Positions 1-9,013 of a stretch of 38,173 nt of DNA are shown here, one piece after another. The stretch is from Pseudomonas sp. GM80 (lineage in GTDB: Bacteria; Pseudomonadota; Gammaproteobacteria; Pseudomonadales; Pseudomonadaceae). Position numbers and translations under genes: made by a program. The notes beneath the pieces are model-generated. The model did no database searches and was not told the DNA's origin. It saw only the letters and a program-made list of their open reading frames with translations. The stretch is taken from NCBI RefSeq assembly GCF_000282515.1, contig NZ_AKJD01000068.1, positions 1-38,173 of the forward strand, in the 5' to 3' direction. Numbering within the stretch: position 1 is the stretch's first letter; every line of letters begins with the position of its first letter.

Positions 1-7
1 GAAAAAG

Positions 8-84
8 CAAAAGATCGCAGCCTGCGGCAGCTCCTACATTGGAATACGATCCCTGTAGGAGCTGCCGCAGGCTGCGATCTTTTG
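8..84. repeat. REP doublet (family A), perfect inverted repeat
   Basis: Two perfect 31-bp arms (8-38 and 54-84) face each other across a 15-bp spacer. The arm carries the core GCAGCCTGCGGCAGCTCCTA. The same core, with variation, recurs at 23211, 25946, 32260 and 38114. It lies just past the stop codon of the lytic transglycosylase gene at 92, so it may also protect or end that transcript. Classed as a REP/REPIN element of the fluorescens group from its sequence and intergenic position. Confidence 0.9.
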
Positions 85-91
85 ATCTTGC

Positions 92-1414
92 TTATTGGCC
101 CCGCAGGCTCTCAAGCAACTTGTGCGTGGGATAGCCATCCGCTGGCCAGCCAAACGACTGCTGTGCACTGCGAATCGCCTTGCGCGTATTGGCGCCGATA
201 ATCCCGTCCGCCGTGCCCGCATCGTAATTGCGCGCGCTCAGCAGGGTCTGCAACTCGATGCGCTCGGTGCGGCTCAACGGCAAGTCGTCTTTCGGCCAGT
301 TGCCATTGATCAAGCCTGCGCCACTGAAACGCTCGGACAACAGGCTCACCGCCAAGGCATACGACGAGGAATTGTTGTACTTGAGGATCGCCCGGAAGTT
401 ATCGAGGATCAGGAACGCCGGGCCACGATAACCGGCCGGCAACAGCAGGGCCGCGGACAGTTGCTCGGAGCCCGCAGGTACCTGAGCGCCATTAGGCAAG
501 TTCACACCCAGCTGACGCCACTCGGCGACGCTCTTGCGAATCGCCCCATCCGCCAGCGTGTAGTTGAAACTGCTCGGCAGTTGCACCTCGAAACCCCACG
601 GCTGCCCACGCTGCCAGCCGGAGCTTTGCAGGTAGTGCGCGGTCGAAGCCAGGGCATCGGCCGGGCTGCCCCAGATGTCGCGGCGGCCATCACCGTCGAA
701 ATCCACGGCGTGGGTGTTGTAGGTGGTCGGAATGAACTGGGTCTGGCCCATCGCCCCGGCCCAGGAACCGAGCATCTTCTCTGGCGTGATATCGCCCTGT
801 TGCAGGATCTGCAGGGCAGCAATCAATTGCGCATGGGCAAAGCCCGGGCGGCGGCCTTCGTAGGCGAGGGTGGCCAGTGAGTTGATCACCGATTTGCTGC
901 CCTGGAACTGACCGAAATTACTCTCCATACCCCACACCGAAACGAGCGCCTGACGGTCGACCCCATAACGCTGTTCGATGCTTTGCAGAATGTCGGCGTA
1001 CTGGTTGAGCAGCGCCTGACCCTTGCGCACGCGCAGCGGCGACAGCGCGCCGTCGAGGTATTCCCACACCGGGCGGGAGAATTCCGGCTGGCTGCGGTCG
1101 GCACGAATCACGCTGGCGTCGAAACTGACATCGGCAAAGGCGCGATCAAACAACTCAGGGCTGATCCCGGCGGCGAGCGCGTCCTTGCGGAAGCCTGCCT
1201 GCCATTCGGCAAAGGTCTGGGTCGGCTGAAGATCGAGAGGGTCGGCGGACGGCACTACCGGCGGGATAATCGCTGGGGCCGTGGCGACAGGGGCGGCTTG
1301 AAGAGGTTGCGCGTCGGCGGCGGTGGGTTTTTCCGCACAGGCGACAAGCAGAACGAAGCTTGCTGCAGCGATCGAATGGCGAACAGGCCAACGACGGGAA
1401 AGACTTAGGGGCAT
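92..1414 (-). CDS. Lytic murein transglycosylase, MltB/SLT_2 family, with C-terminal peptidoglycan-binding domain
   Basis: Cleaves the MurNAc-GlcNAc bond of peptidoglycan to leave 1,6-anhydro-muropeptides, in the periplasm. The 440-residue protein opens with a basic and hydrophobic signal ending in a lipobox-like LVAC (Cys26), so it may be a lipoprotein. The catalytic domain spans roughly residues 60-350, with the catalytic Glu in GMESNFG and the family motif GAMGQTQFIPTTYN. The last 60 residues form a PG_binding_1 domain (LQTLLSARNYDAGTADGIIG). The start at 1414 is chosen because the signal peptide begins there; an in-frame codon at 1456 would add 14 residues before it. Position next to arfA and holA suggests orthology to P. 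aeruginosa PA3992 (SltB3), recalled and not verified; the lipobox would then be a difference to check. Confidence 0.93.
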   Translation of the reverse strand: MPLSLSRRWPVRHSIAAASFVLLVACAEKPTAADAQPLQAAPVATAPAIIPPVVPSADPLDLQPTQTFAEWQAGFRKDALAAGISPELFDRAFADVSFDASVIRADRSQPEFSRPVWEYLDGALSPLRVRKGQALLNQYADILQSIEQRYGVDRQALVSVWGMESNFGQFQGSKSVINSLATLAYEGRRPGFAHAQLIAALQILQQGDITPEKMLGSWAGAMGQTQFIPTTYNTHAVDFDGDGRRDIWGSPADALASTAHYLQSSGWQRGQPWGFEVQLPSSFNYTLADGAIRKSVAEWRQLGVNLPNGAQVPAGSEQLSAALLLPAGYRGPAFLILDNFRAILKYNNSSSYALAVSLLSERFSGAGLINGNWPKDDLPLSRTERIELQTLLSARNYDAGTADGIIGANTRKAIRSAQQSFGWPADGYPTHKLLESLRGQ

Positions 1415-1547
1415 GCACAGTTCCAGGGGAAACGAATCAGGTGCAGACCTTAACACGACAGCCGTGCCAAGCGACTTGCGAGGGGGCAGATTTTGCTCGG
1501 GATTTAATGTTTATCCGGCCAGTAAAACTCCGAATTCTGCATTGATC

Positions 1548-1567
1548 AACTGTCAGGTTTGACAGTT
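1548..1567. promoter_or_regulatory. Perfect 8-bp palindromic hairpin AACTGTCA/TGACAGTT
   Basis: Arms 1548-1555 and 1560-1567 are perfectly complementary around a 4-nt loop (GGTT). It lies about 130 nt upstream of the transglycosylase start and about 90 nt downstream of the arfA stop. It could be an operator for the transglycosylase gene or a weak 3' hairpin for arfA. No T-run follows on the minus strand, so a classical terminator is unlikely. Confidence 0.35.
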
Positions 1568-1657
1568 ACGCGCTTTGCCAAAGCGGCGCTAAATGAGTGC
1601 TCAAATGGTACAGAGAAGAGGGGAGAGGTCATCAGACGAAGCGAGTTCCAGCGTCAT

Positions 1658-1810
1658 TCATGCCGCCAGAAAGCAAGAAGCCTCCCAGCTTTTAGACTGG
1701 AAGGCTTCGCGGCGGTAGCTGCCTTTGCCCTTGGTTGGTCGCTCTTGACGACTGCGAAACAAGGGTTGGGCGACGATGGATTTGGCCTTGTTGGGGCGCT
1801 TTTTGCTCAT
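1658..1810 (-). CDS. arfA: Alternative ribosome-rescue factor ArfA
   Basis: A 50-residue basic protein that, by family, recruits release factor RF2 to ribosomes stalled on non-stop mRNA, backing up tmRNA trans-translation. Diagnostic motifs are PLFRSRQE (residues 16-23) and the invariant KGKGSY (27-32), followed by an aromatic WEAS segment (42-45) as in E. coli ArfA. The start at 1810 has a strong AAGGAG seven bases upstream; longer in-frame starts lack this. Codons 35-45 are themselves a 12-bp stem-loop (separate entry), the hallmark of arfA genes expressed from truncated mRNA. The full-length product ends in FLAA, resembling the ssrA degron. A good -10 (TATACT) lies 26 nt upstream. Confidence 0.93.
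   Translation of the reverse strand: MSKKRPNKAKSIVAQPLFRSRQERPTKGKGSYRREAFQSKSWEASCFLAA
1677..1708 (-). promoter_or_regulatory. Stem-loop inside the arfA coding region (predicted RNase III / termination site)
   Basis: On the minus strand the arms 1708-1697 and 1688-1677 form a 12-bp stem with one G-U pair, closing an 8-nt loop. It covers codons 35-45 of arfA and is followed by the T-rich TTGCTTTCT. In E. coli and other proteobacteria an equivalent hairpin makes arfA mRNA end before its stop codon, so ArfA appears only when tmRNA is saturated. That role is inferred here from position and structure. Confidence 0.8.
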
Positions 1811-1835
1811 GGTGGGTCTCCTTTTAGACCGGGCC

Positions 1836-1841
1836 AGTATA
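1836..1841 (-). promoter_or_regulatory. Probable -10 element of arfA
   Basis: Reads TATACT on the minus strand, 26 nt upstream of the arfA start codon. No convincing -35 hexamer is present at 16-18 bp. Confidence 0.4.
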
Positions 1842-1978
1842 CAGCGTTGTTTCAGTAACGTAGCCGGTAATCCTGCTCTGCTGATCACTCAGGTCAGGCA
1901 TTTGAACGCAAGTACGCCTATCGACCGTTTATGCATTACGGCAGATTTCATCACCACGATGCACAAGGGATATCGATC

Positions 1979-2941
1979 GTGAAAAAAATAATCTTGTTGG
2001 TCTGGGCCTTTTTGTTGATCGCCTGCTCCGCTACTCAGGAACAACCGGCCCCCGCCCCACCGGTACCGAGTGAAGAACAGATTTCAACTCAGAGCGTGCC
2101 AGGTGACCAGCAATTCGGTGCTTTCTCACAACCTCGCAACAATGGTCCGGCGGTGGTTGCTGATCTCAATGCGAAATGGAATCAAACGTCGCGCAATTGT
2201 TTCAATAGTGAAACTGCACCGAGTTTTTTGTGCTCAGGCGTTGTGATCAGGGGGACGACCAACGGACCGGGCTTCAATATCTGGGATCCTAGCCCGGCCA
2301 ACGTGAAAAAAGGCTTCGTTGCGTTTTCTTACATGCGCCAGGACTCTCGGTTTCCAGCCCTCTATAGCCATGCCAACAACGGCTATATAGTCACGCCGGT
2401 CTCCGAGCTTGCCGGTCAGTTGAAGTTTCAGTATCTATGCTTCTTTCCCATAGATGGCGCGACAGAGTGGCGGTCGGACTACGGTTGTGGGCCACACAGT
2501 CTGCATGGCAATCGCAGTGCTTCCTGCGCTTCGCAGGCGATCACCACGTCGACTAAATTTTTGACGCACTACTTGGCCGGTGCAACAGTGCGCGAGCAGA
2601 AACAATGCAGTTTCGATGTTCGAGACACATCGCCTGATCAGACGGCAGTGTTGTTTCGAGAAGCGTTGCTGGTGATGCCAAAAATTCCGAAGAATGGCGT
2701 CAATGACGAAAACGAACTGGTTGTTCGTGTCTGGGCCAAACAAGCGGCTGCCAATATGCCCATCAAGGCGTTTTTCTACACCAGCGGCTCAACGCCAGGC
2801 TGGACTCAGGCAAGGCAGAATCAGAGTGCTTATTACAGTCAAAGTGGTGGCAAGGTTGTGCCTGTCGTAATGTTGACGATCAACAAGTCAACCTGGGCGG
2901 CTTCCTTTACCTACTCGGGTAGTGATCAGATTTACCCGTGA
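1979..2941 (+). CDS. Halovibrin-like secreted lipoprotein (possible NAD-glycohydrolase/ADP-ribosyltransferase relative)
   Basis: 320 residues starting at a GTG preceded by AAGGGA at seven bases; the first in-frame ATG (1931) would place a non-signal segment before the signal peptide. The N-terminus is a lipoprotein signal with lipobox LIAC (Cys about residue 16) and a Pro-rich linker. The body has blocks FLCSGVVIRGT, FSYMRQDSRF, NNGYI, YLCFFPIDGATEWRS, GCGPHS, CSFDVRD, AFFYTSG and SAYYSQSGG, with paired cysteines. I recall this pattern from proteins annotated halovibrin HvnA/HvnC, whose Vibrio members are reported to act on NAD; no catalytic residue can be assigned here. Composition is visibly more AT-rich than its neighbours, which suggests acquisition. 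It stands alone between arfA and holA. Confidence 0.6.
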   Translation: MKKIILLVWAFLLIACSATQEQPAPAPPVPSEEQISTQSVPGDQQFGAFSQPRNNGPAVVADLNAKWNQTSRNCFNSETAPSFLCSGVVIRGTTNGPGFNIWDPSPANVKKGFVAFSYMRQDSRFPALYSHANNGYIVTPVSELAGQLKFQYLCFFPIDGATEWRSDYGCGPHSLHGNRSASCASQAITTSTKFLTHYLAGATVREQKQCSFDVRDTSPDQTAVLFREALLVMPKIPKNGVNDENELVVRVWAKQAAANMPIKAFFYTSGSTPGWTQARQNQSAYYSQSGGKVVPVVMLTINKSTWAASFTYSGSDQIYP

Positions 2942-2999
2942 GGGCTGTTCAATCAAGGATGCAGAGCGGGCTTGGGCATTGGCGCCGCTTCGGTTGGCC

Positions 3000-4037
3000 T
3001 TACTCGGCAGGTAGCGTCAACCGCTGGCCTGCCATCAACAATGCCAGTCGGCTCAGACTCATCCACGGCGAACCCGCAGCCTGACCCTTGATCTGCGCAT
3101 CGATGCGCTGGGCTTCCAGCAACAACTGCGCCCAGCGTTGCGCCGAGTAGCGTTGCAGGGCTTTGCTCATCAGGGGTTTGCGCTTGTCCCAGACCGGCGG
3201 TTTCGCCTGACTGAAACACTTGTCCAGTGGCGTGCCCTGGCTGTACTGCAGCGAGATATTGGCCAGCAGGCGCAACTCCCGCGCCAGCGCCCAGAGAATA
3301 ACCGGAGGCTCGACCCCTTCACCGCGCAAGCCTTCCAGCATGCGCAATGCGTGCGCCGGTTCGCCGTTGAGCACCGCATCGGTCAAGCCAAACACGTCAA
3401 AGCGCGCACTGTCCGCCACTGCGGCCTGCACGGTTTCAACGGTGATCTGGCCACCTTCGGCCATCAGCTTGAGCTTCTCGATTTCCTGCGCGGCGGCGAG
3501 CAGGTTGCCCTCGACACGTGCAGCAATCAATTCGACCGCGTCCTGGCTGGCCGACAAACCGGCCTGCGACAGACGCTGACGAATCCAGCTCGGCAGTTGA
3601 TTGGCATCCACCGGCCAGATCTGGATGAACTGGGTCTGCTGGCCTTCGACCAGCGCCTTGCCCCACTTGGTCTTCTGCGCACTGCCATCGAGCTTGGGCA
3701 AGCTGATCAGCAGCACCGTGTCTTCAGCGGGACGCGAGCAGTATTCGATGAACGCTGCGGCGCCCTTGTCACCGGGCTTGCCTGAAGGCAGGCGCAGTTC
3801 CAACAGGCGCTTTTCAGCGAACAACGACATGCTCGCGCCGGCCTGCAGCAACGTGCCCCAATCGAAATTGGCGTCGGCAGCAAAGACCTGGCGTTCGTCG
3901 AACCCTTGTTCACGGGCAGCGCGGCGGATGGCGTCGGCGGCCTCCTGGCACAGCAGCGGGTCATCGCCGCTGATGATGTAGACCGGCGCGAGGGCACCTT
4001 GCAGGTGTTTACCGAGTTGGGCAGGAGCGAGCTTCAT
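3000..4037 (-). CDS. holA: DNA polymerase III delta subunit
   Basis: 345 residues, normal for HolA. It is the subunit of the clamp-loader complex that opens the beta clamp. The N-terminal domain carries the family pattern VYIISGDDPLLCQEAADAIR (about residues 18-37), aligning with the E. coli LGNDPLLLQES segment, and the central AAA-like fold and C-terminal collar domain are of expected length. Third gene of leuS-lptE-holA, 39 nt after the lptE stop. The 14 bases before its ATG contain no Shine-Dalgarno match, and a GC hairpin sits between lptE and holA, so low or coupled translation is plausible. Confidence 0.97.
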   Translation of the reverse strand: MKLAPAQLGKHLQGALAPVYIISGDDPLLCQEAADAIRRAAREQGFDERQVFAADANFDWGTLLQAGASMSLFAEKRLLELRLPSGKPGDKGAAAFIEYCSRPAEDTVLLISLPKLDGSAQKTKWGKALVEGQQTQFIQIWPVDANQLPSWIRQRLSQAGLSASQDAVELIAARVEGNLLAAAQEIEKLKLMAEGGQITVETVQAAVADSARFDVFGLTDAVLNGEPAHALRMLEGLRGEGVEPPVILWALARELRLLANISLQYSQGTPLDKCFSQAKPPVWDKRKPLMSKALQRYSAQRWAQLLLEAQRIDAQIKGQAAGSPWMSLSRLALLMAGQRLTLPAE

Positions 4038-4050
4038 AAGAAATACCGAA

Positions 4051-4070
4051 CGGGGCGCCTGAGCGCCCCG
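4051..4070 (-). promoter_or_regulatory. Perfect 8-bp GC hairpin between lptE and holA
   Basis: Arms 4051-4058 and 4063-4070 (CGGGGCGC/GCGCCCCG) enclose a 4-nt loop. On the minus strand it is followed by TTCGGTATTTCTTATG, a T-rich stretch ending in the holA start codon. It could be a weak terminator or processing site that lowers holA expression relative to lptE and leuS. Confidence 0.55.
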
Positions 4071-4076
4071 AACGTC

Positions 4077-4682
4077 TTACTGCTGCGGTACTTCGAGCGG
4101 CGACTGACGCGGGGTTTCCGCTTCAGCCTTTTGCGCCGCTTGCAGCGCGTCGGCTTCAGCCTTGGCGCGGTCATTGGCCGCTTGTTGCAGTTGCTGCAGT
4201 TGACCTGGGGTCAGTTGTTGCAGGCGCAGCATCATCCGTTGAACCAGCTCGCGGCGGGTCTCGCGACGGGCGTCGTTGGCTTCCTGATCGGAGCCGACGA
4301 GGTTGTTGCCGTCGTGAATGAACACTTTCTGCACTTCAAGCTTGTCGCTCAGCAGGTTCAGGTTGTGTTCGCCGACGATGTCGTAGTTCAGAACGGTATT
4401 GACCTGGTATTCGCCAGTACGGCCGGCACCGGCGTAGCTGAGAATGCGCTGGTTTTCCTGCTCGTCAGCCAGATACAGCTTGTACGGCGCGCCGCTGTAG
4501 ACCTTGACGCCACTGGACTCGAGCACCTGACGCAGTTCGGTTACCGTCTCGCCGTAGGCGTTGCGGGCGCTCAGGTCGAGTTCCTTGATCGTCAGTTCGG
4601 TAGTGCCAGTGCCACGCAGCTGGAAACCGCAGGCGCTCAGCAGCACAGCGAGGCCCATCACCAGCAGATTGCGTTTGATCAT
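4077..4682 (-). CDS. lptE: LPS-assembly lipoprotein LptE
   Basis: Outer-membrane lipoprotein that plugs the LptD barrel and helps insert lipopolysaccharide into the outer leaflet. 201 residues. The signal peptide ends in lipobox LSAC (Cys18) followed by the conserved GFQLRG of LptE. The middle contains the YKLYLADEQENQRILSY and YDIVGEHNLNLLSDKLEV strands. The C-terminal 60 residues are a Gln/Ala-rich coiled tail (QQLQQAAND...), longer than in E. coli and typical of pseudomonads as far as I recall. GGGGAG lies eight bases before the ATG. It sits between leuS and holA as in P. aeruginosa and E. coli. Confidence 0.96.
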   Translation of the reverse strand: MIKRNLLVMGLAVLLSACGFQLRGTGTTELTIKELDLSARNAYGETVTELRQVLESSGVKVYSGAPYKLYLADEQENQRILSYAGAGRTGEYQVNTVLNYDIVGEHNLNLLSDKLEVQKVFIHDGNNLVGSDQEANDARRETRRELVQRMMLRLQQLTPGQLQQLQQAANDRAKAEADALQAAQKAEAETPRQSPLEVPQQ

Positions 4683-4707
4683 TGTGTTGCTCCCCTTGAA
4701 ACCATGT

Positions 4708-4760
4708 GGGCCGACCCTGCGGCCCGAAAGGTTTTACAGTGCGTCAGGCGGACCTGACGC
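4708..4760. other. Two tandem hairpins in the leuS-lptE gap
   Basis: The 88-bp spacer holds GGGCCG (4708-4713) pairing with CGGCCC (4720-4725), and GCGTCAGG (4741-4748) pairing with CCTGACGC (4753-4760). Neither is followed by a T-run in the direction of transcription, so they are more likely mRNA processing or stability structures between operon genes than terminators. Confidence 0.4.
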
Positions 4761-4770
4761 CCAATCCAAT

Positions 4771-7497
<2,727 letters not shown>

Positions 7498-7631
7498 CTA
7501 GGGAAACCCTGATTACAGCTACATGTCCCGCAATACTTGCGTCGGGGCCGTTGGTCGCGGCGTACAGCCGGTTTGTGCAGCGAAGCTAAGCTCTAACTGG
7601 GGAGTGAGTCTTATCTTCAATGAGGTGAGGG

Positions 7632-7955
7632 ATGGTGGAGCAACGGCAAAAAAACGTGACTAAACCCGAGTTGTACGAGAGGTTGATCGACCGTCTGGGT
7701 ATGGCCCTGGACGCTGTAAAAACCGCTGACCGGCTGCGCGACGAGCGCCCCCTGGAACTGGAATTGCGTGGCTTGAGCCCCGCTGAGTTCAAACTGGTCA
7801 AGGCCTATCTGGATCGCAGTGAACGTGAAACGCATGGATGCCTGTCACAAGCAGTGAAGCAGCTCGATGCAGCACATTCGGCCAAGGTCATCTGGCTCAA
7901 GGACAAGGCGCCCGGCAGAGACACCGTCAAAGTACGTGCTCTGCAGGCCAAGTAA
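7632..7955 (+). CDS. Conserved hypothetical protein (107 aa, charged helical)
   Basis: No function recognised. A 107-residue soluble, charged protein with predicted long helices (KPELYERLIDRLGMALDA, LSPAEFKLVKAYLDRSERE) and no signal peptide or cysteine cluster. The start is supported by GAGGTGAGGG directly upstream; a GTG one codon later (7635) is an equally well-spaced alternative. Position beside leuS and upstream of the ElyC-like gene fits the P. aeruginosa PA3985/PA3986 neighbourhood, where a small hypothetical also lies. It is probably co-transcribed with the next gene, 104 bp downstream, unless the hairpin at 8038 terminates transcription. Confidence 0.82.
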   Translation: MVEQRQKNVTKPELYERLIDRLGMALDAVKTADRLRDERPLELELRGLSPAEFKLVKAYLDRSERETHGCLSQAVKQLDAAHSAKVIWLKDKAPGRDTVKVRALQAK

Positions 7956-8037
7956 GCGCATGGCAGGTCAAGAACCGGATCTTTTTCAACAGGATCCCAC
8001 CTATCGGTTGTAACGCTTCATCAACACTTTTAGGCTT

Positions 8038-8059
8038 CGGGCATCTTTGGAGATGCCCG
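8038..8059 (+). promoter_or_regulatory. 9-bp hairpin holding the Shine-Dalgarno of the ElyC-like gene
   Basis: Arms 8038-8046 and 8051-8059 are perfectly complementary with a 4-nt loop (TTGG). The only Shine-Dalgarno match for the ATG at 8060, GGAG at 8049-8052, lies half in the loop and half in the 3' arm, and the stem ends on the base before the start codon. No T-run follows, so it is not a standard terminator. It may throttle translation initiation. Confidence 0.6.
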
Positions 8060-8821
8060 ATGCCTTTTCGCTATTTGATCAAACAACTCTTGTTGCCGCC
8101 CGGCATTCTGCTGCTGTTGTTGCTGGTTGCGTGGTGGCTGCGCCGTTCGCGGCCGCGCCTGGCCGGAGTGTGTTTTGCCCTGGGGCTTGGCGGGTTGTGG
8201 TTGATGAGCCTGCCGGTGGTCGTGCAATGGGGCGCCAAGGCGCTGGAGCTTGAGCCACCGTTGGCTCGTGCCGAATGGGCGACGCTGGCGCAACGGGCCG
8301 ATGCGATTGTGGTGCTGGGTTCCGGGCGCGAGCGTGGTGATCTGGCGTGGGGTGAGGATCAGCCAACCGGCGTGGGGCTTGAGCGTCAGCGTTATGCGGC
8401 GCGACTGGCAAAGGCGTCGGGTCTGCCGATTCTGACCAGCGGCGGTCTGCACTACGGTACGCCGCCGACCGAGGCAAAGCTGATGGCAGATTCACTGCTC
8501 GATGACTTTGGCGTGACGGTGCGTTGGCAGGAAGGCGACAGCCGCACCACGTGGGAAAACGCCAAATTCAGCGCCGACCTGTTGCTGCCGCAGGGCATCA
8601 AACGCGTAGTCGTGGTGACGCAGGCCTGGCACATGCCACGTGCGGTATGGTGCTTCGAGCAGGCCGGGTTTGAAGTGGTTGCGGCGCCGGTGGGCTTTTT
8701 AGGCACTGATAACGCCCGACCCTTCGGTGGTTGGCTGCCGGAATTCAAATCGATCTGGCAGAGCGGGCAGTTGCTAAATGAAGCGGTGGGGCAGGTGGGG
8801 TATTCGCTGTTTTACCGCTGA
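8060..8821 (+). CDS. ElyC/YdcF-type DUF218 inner-membrane protein
   Basis: 253 residues, close to E. coli ElyC. Two N-terminal membrane segments (about residues 10-27 and 35-57) are followed by a DUF218 domain beginning RADAIVVLGSG, with the family blocks LPILTSGG, EGDSRTTWENA and VVVTQAWHMPRAV. ElyC is implicated in envelope and peptidoglycan biogenesis; the broader DUF218 family includes SanA and YdcF, so the exact role is open. The start at 8060 is the first Met before the membrane segments; the frame is open further upstream through the preceding gene, but that part has no protein-like character. The start codon abuts a hairpin. Confidence 0.9.
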   Translation: MPFRYLIKQLLLPPGILLLLLLVAWWLRRSRPRLAGVCFALGLGGLWLMSLPVVVQWGAKALELEPPLARAEWATLAQRADAIVVLGSGRERGDLAWGEDQPTGVGLERQRYAARLAKASGLPILTSGGLHYGTPPTEAKLMADSLLDDFGVTVRWQEGDSRTTWENAKFSADLLLPQGIKRVVVVTQAWHMPRAVWCFEQAGFEVVAAPVGFLGTDNARPFGGWLPEFKSIWQSGQLLNEAVGQVGYSLFYR

Positions 8822-8851
8822 GAAAGCGACTTCTTGGTTGGATAGAGCTTC

Positions 8852-8984
8852 TGTGGCGAGGGGATTTATCCCCGATGGGTGGCGAAGCCGCCCCAAAACC
8901 TGCAATCGCGGTATATCAGATATACCGTGTGTTATGGATTTGCGGCGGCTTCACCACCGATCGGGGATAAATCCCCTCGCCACA
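8852..8984. repeat. REP doublet (family B), 133 bp
   Basis: Perfect 25-bp terminal arms (8852-8876 and 8960-8984) with core GGGGATTTATCCCC. The interior contains a private palindrome GTATATCAGATATAC. Total length equals that of the copies at 14947 and 18719. It fills the gap between the convergent ElyC-like and lnt genes. Confidence 0.9.
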
Positions 8985-9013
8985 ATGAATCCCTCACAGA
9001 AGTAGGAATGCTT

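Noticed and set aside
8822..9013. tRNA or attachment site near the convergent ElyC-like/lnt ends
   Set aside because: The palindromes are fully explained by a REP doublet; no cloverleaf or integrase is present.
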